In this document: one piece after another, positions 52,372 to 61,278 of the stretch
Layout: every line of letters starts with the position of its first letter
Numbering within the stretch: the first letter of the stretch is position 1
Source: Chrysophaeum taylorii
Taxonomy: Eukaryota; Sar; Pelagophyceae; Pelagomonadales; Pelagomonadaceae
Direction: 5' to 3'
NCBI GenBank assembly: GCA_029834535.1
Contig: JAQMWT010000195.1
Span: 1 to 61,278, forward strand
DNA length: 61,278 nt
Position numbers and translations under genes: made by a program
The notes under the pieces: model-generated
Told to the model about the DNA's origin: nothing
The model's input: only the letters and a program-made list of their open reading frames with translations
The model's database searches: none

Positions 52372-53319
52372 ATGAGGTGGTGGTGGCTGCTGCTCGCGGC
52401 CCGGCATAGGGCCCTCCGTGTCTTCGTGAGCGAGGCAGCACAACGCCGACGCCTTAGCGAGGCCTTGCCGGACCTGCGGTTCGTCGATGACGACGGCGAC
52501 GTCGTGGTGTGGCTCGGCGGCAACCTCGCCACGCTCCGGTCCAACCTCGCCACCAACGAAACCCGCGCCGTTTTTGTGGATCGCGACCCCCAATGGTGGC
52601 AGGAGGTGCTGGGCAACCGCTTTGTGGTGTCGACGCACTCGAAGCACCGAAGACTCTTCGTGCTCTTCGGATGTCCGGGCGCCGGCAAATCGACTATCGC
52701 GGACGCCGTCGCGCTCGACAGACAAATACGACTCCTCGACGGCGACTGCTGCGTGCCGCAGTGGATGCGCGACAATTTTGCGCTCGGCATCTATCCAACG
52801 CAAGATCAGAGAGCGGCCTTCGCAGCGGACCTTGTCCACTACGTCGACCGAGTGGCAACCGGAGACGCCCTCCTTACCTTCAGCTTTGTCAACGACGACC
52901 TCCGCGACGTCTTCAGAGCCGCCTGCCCCGACGCAGCCTGGGTTCTCGTCGACACTGACAAAACTCTGGCAGCCACGCGCGTCGCCCAACGAGACGGCCA
53001 CTTCTACAAACCCCCGCCACTGAGCAGAGGGGAACACCACAACGATGAGTGGGCCTTCGCCCCGGTCAGCTTTCCGCACGCCCGCCTCGACGGCCGATCC
53101 GAGGTCCCCCACAATACCCGCATCCTCAGACGCTTCCTCGACTCCCCTATCCTCCTGCTCGACCTCGCCGAGGAAGCCAGTGGTGACGACGACGACGCCG
53201 TTGTTTCCGCTGTACGAGCCTCCTGCGCGGGTCTCTGCAGTGGTTTTCTCAGACACCCGCCCCTCTTGGCCGGACCAGAGGCCTCAACAACCCTTTTTCC
53301 CAACCCGAACCGCGGGTGA
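52372..53319 (+). CDS. P-loop kinase (gluconokinase-like) with LTR-derived C-terminus
   Basis: 315 residues from the ATG at 52372 (MRWWWLLLAARHRALRVF). The N-terminal 90 residues form a small alpha/beta domain I cannot name. A P-loop kinase domain follows: Walker A G-C-P-G-A-G-K-S-T (about 100-108), L-L-D-G-D after the second strand, and AWVLVDTDKTLAATRVAQRD then GHFY. The last resembles the R-x-x-x-R-x-G-H-F lid of gluconokinase-type kinases. Substrate unknown. The natural end is lost: from 53241 the frame enters a retrotransposon LTR, which supplies the last 26 residues (GFLRHPPLLAGPEASTTLFP...) and the TGA. The same peptide is encoded by the other LTR near 60065-60140. The domain is complete enough that the enzyme may survive, but this is untested. 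Confidence 0.78.
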   Translation: MRWWWLLLAARHRALRVFVSEAAQRRRLSEALPDLRFVDDDGDVVVWLGGNLATLRSNLATNETRAVFVDRDPQWWQEVLGNRFVVSTHSKHRRLFVLFGCPGAGKSTIADAVALDRQIRLLDGDCCVPQWMRDNFALGIYPTQDQRAAFAADLVHYVDRVATGDALLTFSFVNDDLRDVFRAACPDAAWVLVDTDKTLAATRVAQRDGHFYKPPPLSRGEHHNDEWAFAPVSFPHARLDGRSEVPHNTRILRRFLDSPILLLDLAEEASGDDDDAVVSAVRASCAGLCSGFLRHPPLLAGPEASTTLFPNPNRG

Positions 53320-53541
53320 AACCACCACACGCCCGACCTCAGCGTAAACGCTCACGCTATCACGAGATCGGACAAAGCAAGAAAGCAATGCAAATTCCTG
53401 GTACATTGGGTTCAGTGGAAGCGCAGGTGAGGGTGCCAAGATGACACCCCCCTCCCACAATTGCAAGGTCAGTACCAGGGCAACAATCAGGGTAAGTCAG
53501 GAGGCATGCAGGCAAGTGGGGGCATGGGCGTTACTGCCACA
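53241..53541 (-). repeat. LTR 1 (3' LTR of the minus-strand Ty3/gypsy element)
   Basis: 301 bp from TGGTTTTCTCAGACACC to TTACTGCCACA, bounded by TG...CA. It aligns along its length with 60061-60389, with small indels. As the element is on the minus strand, this is the 3' LTR. A G-rich polypurine-like stretch (AGTAGGGGGC on the element strand) abuts it at about 53543-53555. Confidence 0.9.
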
Positions 53542-53707
53542 GGAGCCCCCTACTTGAGATGAAGTCGTCCTCGACTTCAATGGTGACGAAGGTCACGCTC
53601 ACGAATGGTAAGATAAGCTCGATCAGCTACATCAGCAGGAACTTTGTTGCTGTGGAGGCCGAAGTTAGTGACGAGGACATCGATTTCATCCGGGCGAAAA
53701 AAATCAG

Positions 53708-56700
53708 TCACACAGGGTTCACAGCCCTCCATATGTTTGGTCGTAGGCGTGTGAAGCTACCTCCGTCAGGGTCCTTGTATTCTGGTCTTAAGCGTCGCTC
53801 AGCCAGAGGCTTAGTAGGATCAAAAACACGAGTATCATCGCGCGGTCCCAAATCGGTATAATAGTGAAGCGCATCTGTATCATTGTCGTGGTCATATTCT
53901 TCATAGACTTCGGCGACGTAGATACGCTTCTTCCACGCGTTGGATCGTCCTTTAACCCTCAAAATCACGAACTTGCCATGCTTGAAACGGTCGCGGTCTG
54001 AAGGTAAATGCAGAGGGGCTGAAGAAGTGTGGATGATTGGCACTTTCAAAGGCACAATCTGTTGTACAGATACTACAACCGACTCAGCATCATCGTCGTT
54101 GACGTCCTGAATTTCGTAAACGACGGGAGAGATCTTTCTGGTAACTATGTAAGGCCCGCGCCAAATGGGCCGTAGCTTGTGGCGCGTCTTAGGCACGAAA
54201 CGCAGAACATAGTCACCTGGGGGAAACTGGATGTCAATTTGGTGGGCATCATAGTTGAGTTTTTGGCTCTCCTGTGCTTTTTGGTGAGCTCGTGTAACGA
54301 GTCGACTGTAAAATTCAAACTCGTTCTTAAAGTCCATCAAAATCTGATGACGCGATTGCGGTAGATCACGCTGTTCACTCAAAAGATTGTAATCGGGTGG
54401 TAACAGGGGTTGCTTGCCAGTACGCATCATGAAAGGTGAAATCTTCGTTCCCGGAATGTACATCCTATTGTACATGAATGCAACATATGGGAGGAAATTC
54501 GACCAATCTGGCTGACGCTGTTCATCGATCGCAGCTCTCAAGAAGGCTTTGATAAATCGGTTGACACGTTCAGTGTGGTTAATCTGAGGGTGATACGGAA
54601 GGGTAGTACGATAACGTACGTTGAATTGACGAACAAACGTGTGCGAAATAACCTGTTCGCGAACTCATTTCCATTATCCGTGACTATGCACCGTGGGTGA
54701 CATCCCTCAAGTAAAATCTTGTCCACAAACGCTTTTAAAATTGAATAATCATGCTTGGTGTTGATCAGAGCCAATTTCAAGAAATGCGACGCTGCATCGT
54801 ACATCACGAGTATGTACGTGTACAGGTCAGCGCCTCGCAGAGGTCCAATCAGATCCATACCTAGGACATAGCAATCTCCGACGCGATTCGGTTGACAGAG
54901 CAAGACATGACGCTTAGGCATGGTGGATCGAATCTTCTGGCAAATAATGCAAGCATTGATGAACTCATTAACTGACGATGCGACGATTGGCCACCAATAC
55001 CGTTCTAAGATTTGATTCGCTGTGGAGTCTCGTCCTACATGGCCTCCGAACAATCCTCGGTGATGCATGGCGATTACACGCTTTCGCATCGACTGAGGGA
55101 CCACAATAAGACGTTGAGAATCCGAATCATCAACCTTATACAGCACGTTGATATCAACTTCATACGGAACGGATGACTGCTCGTCTTGATCTTTCTGCTC
55201 AGAATCGAGATTTCGTCTGATTCGCTTGCATGTGTCATCTTCAGCTTGTTCTTTCGCTATCTCATCTCATCCTCCGCTTGATCCGCAAAAGGAAGACGTT
55301 CGACGGAGTCAACTGGCTCAGACTCGTACGAGAATTGAGGCGGTTGTACGTTCTGTCGCGTACTAACTGCTGCCATAGCTGCTGTGGGTCCGCTGTCCGT
55401 CGGTATAGGCATCGTCACCGAAGAGAAGGTAAAACAGGCTGTGTCAGGTACATCGGTGGGGATTTCTTGGAAAATCAAAAAGCTTCATTGATTGGTTCCC
55501 GTCTTCGTCTTTCTCGATCAACTTGTCGATAGGGTTGCGCGACAGACAATCCGGGATGCGCATGCCAGGGGAATTTCCAGGTTTGTATCCGAGCTCCCAG
55601 TCGAACACAGCAAGCCGCATAGCCCATCGCGCTAAGTGTCCAGACGTATGGTTTGAATCCCGAAGAAATGTCAAATTACGATGATCCGTCTCTAATTTCG
55701 CCTGATGTCCTTCGATATAAAACCGGAAATTTTCAAGAGCGGAGAGTACTGCGAGGAGTTCCAAGCGCCGAGGGTCATACTTCCTCATCGATTTAGGCAC
55801 GGTTCGACTCTAGTACTCGACAACTCTTTCTTCTATTCTTTCTCTTCCATTGTCGTCAACGACTGGTACTTTTTGAAATAAGCAAGCACCCAACCCGTGC
55901 GCGGAAGCATCAGTTCGAATGTAGAAAGGCAACGATTAGTCAGGATGGTAGACACCCTTCGAAGTGGCAACAGCCTCGATGATGGCATCCCAAGCTTCCT
56001 GACACTCTTTTGTCCACTCGAATTTTACGTCCGGCAACGTCAGTTGTCTTAATGGCTCTGCAACTTTCGCAAAATTCCTTACATAACGACGGCAAAAACT
56101 CCCCATTCCAAGGAAAGACCGCACTTGCTTCTTAGGGTCAGCATCCGACAAAGTGCCGGGAATTGGCATGTGTCTGATGGCTTCTAAAGACCTCGGTGAT
56201 GGAAGCAGTCCGTTCGGGGTGGACAAATGACCCAAAAACTCAATGACTTCTTGCATGAAGTGGATCTTCTTCATCTTGGCGCTGTACCCTTTAAAGGCGA
56301 GATGGGGAATGACTTGCATAAGGGACTGCAAGTGATTCTTTGTATCCGCGTGACCGGCGAGAGTATCGTCGATATATGCCACGAGATCACGATATAGCCA
56401 TTTCGACAAATCCGTGTTTAACTGCTCACAAAACAAACTTCCGGCTGGTTTGACTCCCAAAGGTAGACGCATGTAGCTGTACGCTCCCAGAGGACTAGTG
56501 AAGGTTACCACATCTTGTGCATCTAGCGACAATCGTAAAATGTGATAGCCCCAACGAATATCCAAGCTGGAACGACAGAGCTTGTCGATGAGAAACATCA
56601 ACGCGTCCGCCATACTCACACTCGGCCAGCTATCATCCTTCAGCAATGCATTGAGGCGCCGCAGGTCGACAGCTGCCCTGTAAGCATTGGAAGTGCCAGG

Positions 56701-57852
56701 CTCAGCACCTTTCTTGGGCAACATCAAAATAGGGAAACCCCATGGAGAATTCGCGGGACGAATAACTCCGTCTTGGGTCCATTCTTCAATCTGCATCCGC
56801 AAGCATTCAATCTTTTCTTTCGACAACCGATATGGCGAAATTTTGACGGGAGTCGGGTTCTCTTCTTTGAACCGGAGCGTCACTTCAGGTGAATCAACAG
56901 GTCTCATCACATCATCGAAAAATGCCCACGAATACGAGACTAGATGCTTCATCATCAGCTTCTCGTCATCATCTAAAGCAGGATGCTCTGTAATACCCAA
57001 CTCAGCCATCACCTCTTCGACATGCGCGACGGTCGGAGGGGTGACCTGCATGCTCTCCTGATCCGCTAAATGAGGAGGCACCACCGGTAAAGGTAGACCA
57101 TGTTTGTCGTGAGGCGCGTCCGCCCACGGAGCGTCGTACTTATTGAAATACGCAGGTCGCTCCTTCGCGGTGCCTTCTTCTTCAGCAGTTGCGGAGGGCT
57201 GGTTGTTGGTTTGGTTGCTCTGCATAAGAGCAGTGGCGACGGTGCCCCCTGCAAAAGATTGAGCCGTCCCAGGCGATGTAACCAAAGGTGGTGGCGGGGT
57301 GGCGGGGGCAGCAGCTGATGGTGCAGGACTCGCAGGAGAGTAGAGTTCATCGGGCGAAATCCATGACACACTTCGAGTAGCAGGGTCGAGCGTTGGAATG
57401 CGCGACTCGACAGCAAAGGGTGAAAACCGTAGAATATGGTGATCGGGCTGTGCTATCGTAGTCGTCGCAATATTTCGCAACTTACCCAAATTTCGAAGTG
57501 AAGGATCAAACGAATTGTGCACTGCTAGCTCGATCCGCGTCATAGTCGCGGGTGGCACCATACTGCCAAGCATCTTCATAGCTGCTGTCTCTGAAACTTT
57601 CTCACCCCATTGCCACGTAGCAGGAAGGGTCATAATGGCCTGGTGCATCTGCAACGTGAGTGGGCGGGTGTTCGAGAAGTGAGGTCCCATTTGTAATTTG
57701 TTGCGCGTCACCATGAAGGCAAGGCCGATAGCCGGGCGCGTAGATGAGAAACTGTTCACTATAATGAGCGGGTGACCACCCGTAAATCCCAGCGCTGGGC
57801 CAAAACGGTCCCGCAAATTCGGTGGTACACACCATAATAACGGCAGTTCCAA
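53708..57852 (-). pseudogene. Ty3/gypsy Pol: RT, RNase H, integrase (frame-broken)
   Basis: 57852-55936 contains the C-terminal MTase part, a Pro-rich linker and a full RT: PYRLSKEKIECLRMQIEEWT, GFPILMLPKKG, YRAAVDLRRLNALL, and LVAYIDDTLAG (YIDD active site), with the connection domain RSFLGMGSFCRRYVRNF. RNase H starts IRTDASAHGLGACLFQ near 55925-55870, breaks near 55800, and continues with RRLELLAVLSALENFRFYIE and TDHRNLTFL. Integrase (55146 onward) has HHRGLFGGHVGRD...CIICQ zinc ligands, G-M-D-L-I-G-P and V-T-D-N-G-N-E-F. The Glu-bearing segment (NHTERVNRF) lies one frame away after a break near 54650. The last part (54541-53708) has the GPY module (IWRGPYIV) and a 100-residue extension of unknown nature (YVAEVYEEYDHDND). 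Confidence 0.88.
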
Positions 57853-58495
57853 GCGAACATTGCAAGCAAGTAGGCGCGTGCGCGATCACAGCGATTCTGG
57901 TGTAATATTATAAAAATCGACAATGCGCGGCACATAAAATTTGTGATGCACAAAAGGGATCACTGATGGTTCCTGCTCGAGCGTCCATCGTCCAATTACA
58001 TAATGTGCACACATCGGTGTCACTGATGGTTCCTGCTCGAGCGTCCATCGTCCAATTACATAAGGTGCGTTGCGGAAATGACGCAGGATCCAAGAAGTAA
58101 AAAGCAGCGACCTTGCGTGCGTCCCTGTAGTGCAAATTGGCAGTCGAGCCATAGATACACGGTGGACTTGCGTGAAAATAAGAGTGCGTCCAAAACTCTG
58201 AATGCAAATACGACAACACCAAGTCGTATGTACGACGATGAGATTTCCCCAACTCGTGCAAAACATAGGGAATCTTCGGAAAATTGAGCTCAAAGGTGGC
58301 TCCGGCTTGGGGACAAGCATCCAAAGCCAAGACAATGCGAAATGAACTGCCATATAGGTCATTGCATCGCCGGATACCCAACGTTGATCCTCCAGCGCCA
58401 GCAAAATAGACGACGACAAAGGTGTAGGTGATGGATATCCAAACCAAGGAGGCGTACTTAGATAGCAGCTCCTTAGCGGTCGAATCCATCTCCAT
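57480..58495 (-). pseudogene. C5 cytosine DNA methyltransferase domain inside the retrotransposon
   Basis: Read on the minus strand across two frames. Motif I is VVVYFAGAGGSTLGIR. Motif II is V-L-A-L-D-A-C-P-Q-A-G-A-T-F-E-L-N-F-P. Motif IV is HASPPCIYGSTANLHYRD, with the catalytic Cys in S-P-P-C. Motif VI is replaced by W-T-L-E-Q-E-P. Motif VIII-like is S-R-T-R-L-L-A-C-N directly after the TGA. The C-terminal motif IX/X region reads TRPLTLQMHQAIMTLPATWQ and then M-L-G-S-M-V-P-P-A. Order and spacing agree with a complete C5-MTase fold (AdoMet binding, target recognition, closing helix). The frame switches near 58080, and a 43-bp repeat at 60-bp spacing duplicates motif VI. This copy is not translatable as it stands, but related intact copies may exist. 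Confidence 0.85.
57961..58063. repeat. 43-bp direct repeat, 60-bp period
   Basis: CACTGATGGTTCCTGCTCGA and the following bases, 43 in total, are identical at 57961-58003 and 58021-58063. The repeat duplicates the W-T-L-E-Q-E-P-S-V segment of the MTase in frame. Confidence 0.95.
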
Positions 58496-58500
58496 TTCTG

Positions 58501-58512
58501 TTTTTTTTTTTT
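58501..58512 (-). other. A12 homopolymer at the Gag/MTase frame change
   Basis: The element strand reads GAAGTGAAAAAAAAAAAACAGAAATGG. Before it the Gag frame is coding; after it the -1 frame carries MTase motifs I-IV. It is either a slippage-type frameshift site or a recent indel. Confidence 0.6.
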
Positions 58513-59226
58513 CACTTCTTCACCTGGTGGTGGCTCAGGAGGAGGTCTGTCACTCAAGACATCCTCCTCGACTTGATTCTCGTCAACAGCAGCCATGAGA
58601 GTCGCATGACAAACGTCCTCAGTGGTCTCTAGCTGCATGTCGACACATCCTTCATGCGGCATGATCTCGCCTTCCACCTTACGCTGCAACTGCATAAACC
58701 ACGCGTTAACCTCATCCTGGGTCTTGGTGATTTGCCCAGTGAGAAGCAACAACGTGATACGAGTCATACTAGCAGCTCCCTTCTTGATCTGAAGTAGCTC
58801 TTCTTCGTTACGAGGGCGTGCTGAACCGGGGTCCGTATGATGCTGCAGGGTAGGCTCCGGTCGACTTCGCGGTGGCTGATCATCGGTCCGTGCCGATACA
58901 GCGTCATCCTCTTCGGGCGTAACACGCGTGGCATCCGGAGAGGCTGGCCGTGCCTCTCGAGCATGCGCCCGCGTGGATTCCTCCATCATTCGTCGAAGTC
59001 GATTGTTGTCGATCCGCTGCCGCCCCACTTCTGAGCGTTGTTGTTGCCCGTCGCGGCGGGCGAGCTCAATTTCACGTATGACTTGCTCGATCTGCGACTG
59101 GTACATCTCGAACCGCTCGTTGATGGTCTGCAAAATCTCGGGGTCGGTATCCAATCGACGATCTGCCGCAGCTCTCGTATTCGCGGATGGTGGCCTAGGA
59201 GGTGCATTCTCCTCTGGTCCACGCAT

Positions 59227-60035
59227 CGCAGTAGTAAATCCGGGGTGCGCTCAAGATGACTCCGTACCATTCATCGCACGTTCGTAGGGTCGTGCGTACG
59301 GGAACGTCGGCTCACCGGTCTTGAGGTTACGTCTGGCGCAACCGTAGCTCCCCCTTCGCCGGCGCGTGGATCCGGAAGGATGACCGCGCTTGGGGGGCTG
59401 TCGAGGCTATCAGATGATCTTGCCTCTCTTCTGATGCCGCTTTCCTCGGCTTCCTGCCGTTGAAAGGGCGTGCTGAATGGTGTTCTTCCAATGGACGTAA
59501 GTTGGGTCGCCATACTGAATCGTTGTAGACGTTCCTGTTCGTCCCGAAACCACTGCGGTCATTCTGTCATTGGCCTTTCTGCCATGACCGCGCTTTGCCC
59601 GGATAATAAGATTAATCCGAGCGCTCACAACTCGTTTGTTGCACTCTTTTTCGCCAGACGACACTTGCCGGCAGCCGTCTGACTGCGCGCTGTCCCGGTG
59701 CGCTGGACTTACGGAAGTTTTTGCCTTGCGCGTGAAGGCTATGGGCGGCCTTCCCGGTGCTGTCGCTCGCCGTCAGGGAGGTGGTCTGCCTCGCGCGAGC
59801 TAGGTTAGGTCTTACTTTTTGCCTTGTGGTTAGGTCTTACGATTGCTTTGCCTGCTGGAGTCGTAGTGACTCCGCTCCCCGTTCGATCCGAATCACGTAA
59901 AATGAACCCTGCAGTAGTACCCGTGATCCCCAAGATCTTCACCCACAAATGCGTCGGCTTCGCACTCACTCGACCGTTACGAACCGACTCGCCGCCGAAA
60001 AACAGGAGATCGATAGTCCGGGAGTTGGACTATCG
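59227..60035 (-). other. Leader region of the LTR element
   Basis: About 0.8 kb between the primer-binding site and the Gag ATG. It includes short minus-strand frames (59664-59410, 59513-59271), one with TSTTIQYGDPTYVHWKNTIQ. These may be upstream parts of Gag separated by frame breaks. Confidence 0.4.
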
Positions 60036-60036
60036 A
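60008..60036. other. Perfect 11-bp-stem hairpin beside the primer-binding site
   Basis: ATCGATAGTCC - GGGAGTT - GGACTATCGAT forms an uninterrupted stem with a 7-base loop, directly abutting the primer-binding site in the element leader. Confidence 0.75.
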
Positions 60037-60054
60037 TTCCCGCTTCTGAGACCA
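60036..60054 (-). other. Primer-binding site of the LTR element
   Basis: The plus strand reads ATTCCCGCTTCTGAGACCA. Its length and layout match a tRNA 3' end from A58: two T-loop bases, five T-stem bases, seven acceptor bases, discriminator, CCA. It is six bases from the LTR edge at 60061. The tRNA identity is not known to me. Confidence 0.72.
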
Positions 60055-60060
60055 CTGTAG

Positions 60061-60389
60061 TGGTTTTTCTCAGACACCCGCCCCTCTTGGCCGGACCAGG
60101 GGCCTCAACAACCCTTTTTCCCAACCCGAACCGCGGGTGAAACCACCACACGCCCGACCTCAGCGTAAACGCTCACGCCATCACGAGATCGGACAATTAA
60201 AAATGAGGGTAATAGCAAGAAGACAGCAAGAAAGCAATACAAATGCCTGGTACATTGGGTTCAGTGGAAGCGCAGGTGAGGGTGTCAAGATGACACACAA
60301 CCACATAATTGCAAGGTCAGTATTAGGGCAACAAGCAGGGTAAGTCAGGTGGCAGGCAGGCAAGTGGGGGGATGGACGTTACTGCCACA
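60061..60389 (-). repeat. LTR 2 (5' LTR of the minus-strand Ty3/gypsy element)
   Basis: 329 bp from TGGTTTTTCTCAGACACC to TTACTGCCACA, with TG...CA ends. It differs from LTR 1 by scattered substitutions and by an insertion around 60197-60224. The bases flanking the two LTRs on the outside (TGCAG versus TCTCC) do not form a target-site duplication. Confidence 0.9.
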
Positions 60390-61278
60390 TCTCCTCGGCC
60401 CCCCATCGTAGGTGAGAACCGTTGGATGTGATGGATTTGTATCCAAACGCGATGGCTGTGGCGTCGTCGGTCATCATTCCGAGCAGCCGTCGCCGCTATG
60501 CGCAAAAACCGACCATTCGCATACCACCGACGACGAGCCTTGGCGGCCTACGCGCAAGCCTCTCGCATCCGCGGCGTGTCCCGCATGACCCGATCGCCGG
60601 AAAATGCTTGCGTGACCGAGACGATCTTGAGGGCACGATCGGCGCGCGCGCCGGGGACGCGCGTCGCTTGAGACCGCCGACCTCGACGCTCGCCCGCTCC
60701 ATACTCGCCGGCTTTATGCCGTGGTAGAATCCAGACCGCAAACTAGCCTGGAGGGGAGCACCCTCTCGTACTTGACCTCGACCCTCGACGAGTCCCACGA
60801 GCTACGTCGACCACTTCAATGCCAGTCTCCTTTGGTGCCTTATTTTACCCCGCTTCAGACCTACGAGATGTCCGCGTATCGCCGTCATATCGAACGGACG
60901 GCCCTGCTTCGCGCGACTCGTCGGCGAAGCCGCCTCAAATGATGACCTCGAAGTTACATTTCCGAGGTGCAAATTGTAACCCGAGTTCTAGCGTAATATG
61001 AGTATCCACGCCAGAAGGGTGTCGGACTGCGCCGATGTTGTGCGGCTTTTGAGATGGAGCGCAAGTATGCGAGAGTGCGCCTTTGCGAGAACGCGCCTTG
61101 ACTTCAGTATCCGCTGCTGAATGGTATACCCGACATTTTCTTCCGAAAAGCATCATTGGGCGATTCCAAGGTTACATCGGGAACTGTGCAATCGGGTCAT
61201 ACCGTGTATCAGAACAACAGCAGGGATTTGCGCGAAACTTTTGATGAAGAAAAAACGAGCAAGCAATGAAACACGGAC
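60390..61278. other. Right-end flank, no gene recognised
   Basis: Frames on both strands between 60,420 and 60,800 are arginine-rich and overlapping. None shows a domain. The first bases after LTR 2 (TCTCCTCGGCCCCCCATCG) are C-rich, like those beside LTR 1. Confidence 0.5.

Larger units (their letters stand above)
57886..59226 (-). pseudogene. Gag-like region and start of polyprotein
   Basis: Frame from the ATG at 59226 (MRGPEENAPPRPP). The N-terminal part is hydrophilic with a helical stretch (ILQTINERFEMYQSQIEQVI) and acidic/Pro-rich linkers. No CCHC zinc knuckle is visible. Real Gag-frame coding appears to end at the A12 run (58512-58501). From there to about 58080 the frame carries the out-of-frame shadow of the methyltransferase. 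It becomes meaningful again for the last part (WTLEQEPSVIPFVHHKFYVP) and stops at the TGA at 57888-57886. Confidence 0.6.
53241..60389 (-). mobile_element. Ty3/gypsy-type LTR retrotransposon encoding a C5 DNA methyltransferase domain
   Basis: About 7.15 kb with two LTRs (60061-60389 and 53241-53541). A primer-binding site follows the 5' LTR (60036-60054). The order on the minus strand is Gag-like (59226 to about 58513), C5-MTase (about 58495-57480), linker, RT, RNase H, integrase with a GPY module, and a C-terminal extension ending at 53708. Gag and RT share one reading frame, so the ancestral product was probably a single polyprotein. The copy is broken by a shifted segment starting at a 12-A run, a TGA at 57888-57886, and frame breaks in RNase H and integrase. 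RT before RNase H and integrase gives the Ty3/gypsy (Metaviridae-type) order. I cannot place a protease. Confidence 0.9.

Noticed and set aside
53559..53861. Plus-strand 100-codon frame right of LTR 1
   Set aside because: Antisense to the integrase C-terminal region of the retrotransposon.
60011..60060. tRNA gene fragment
   Set aside because: Only the 3' end resembles a tRNA, and its position six bases from the LTR fits a primer-binding site instead.

Overview
This is a nuclear-type eukaryotic window. It carries spliceosomal GT-AG introns, class-diagnostic eukaryotic proteins (myosin motor, CHMP5/VPS60, eIF3k, RBR ubiquitin ligase, a PKG-like protein) and LTR, non-LTR and Helitron-type elements. 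A tandem-Cpn10 co-chaperonin (Cpn20 type) begins with a signal peptide followed by an A-V-A/F-Q-P junction. That matches the ASAFAP-type bipartite presequence of secondary red plastids, so I infer a photosynthetic stramenopile-like alga; a pelagophyte-like genome would fit, but the species is not determined. Genes are compact, mostly GC-rich and intron-poor. The introns I can resolve are very short (43, 50, 65 and 85 nt).

Layout. 1-11.5 kb: poorly coding sequence, a DysF-like protein gene, a large unconventional myosin (minus strand), then a spacer with three tandem copies of a dispersed repeat. 11.5-23.9 kb: a giant (>4,000 aa) ankyrin/Ig-like repeat protein of plainer base composition. 24.2-32.3 kb: a dense housekeeping block with an RluA pseudouridine synthase, a GT71-like glycosyltransferase, Cpn20 head-to-head with CHMP5, a small thioredoxin-like [2Fe-2S] ferredoxin split by a 43-nt intron, a signal-bearing membrane protein head-to-head (23 bp) with an M50B-like zinc peptidase, and eIF3k. 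32.3-37.0 kb: an accessory block with a 1.06-kb tandem duplication carrying Helitron/PIF1-type helicase remnants, AAGTTTGGTCA-like iterons and a LINE 3' end. 37.1-45.2 kb: a PH/cNMP-binding pseudokinase, a possible Exo84-like exocyst protein and an Ariadne-type RBR ligase. 45.3-50.9 kb: LINE debris, including one element with endonuclease, RT and C-terminal parts but an inverted RT core. 51.0-53.3 kb: a DNAJC21/Jjj1-like protein divergent from a P-loop kinase whose C-terminus and stop codon come from an LTR. 53.2-60.4 kb: a degenerate Ty3/gypsy-type LTR retrotransposon (minus strand).

The most striking object is that retrotransposon. Between Gag and reverse transcriptase it encodes what reads as a full C5 cytosine DNA methyltransferase domain, with motifs I, II, IV, VI, VIII and X all visible. 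Other points of interest are the PKG-like protein that has lost all three kinase catalytic motifs, the LTR-captured gene end, and several very short bidirectional promoter intervals.
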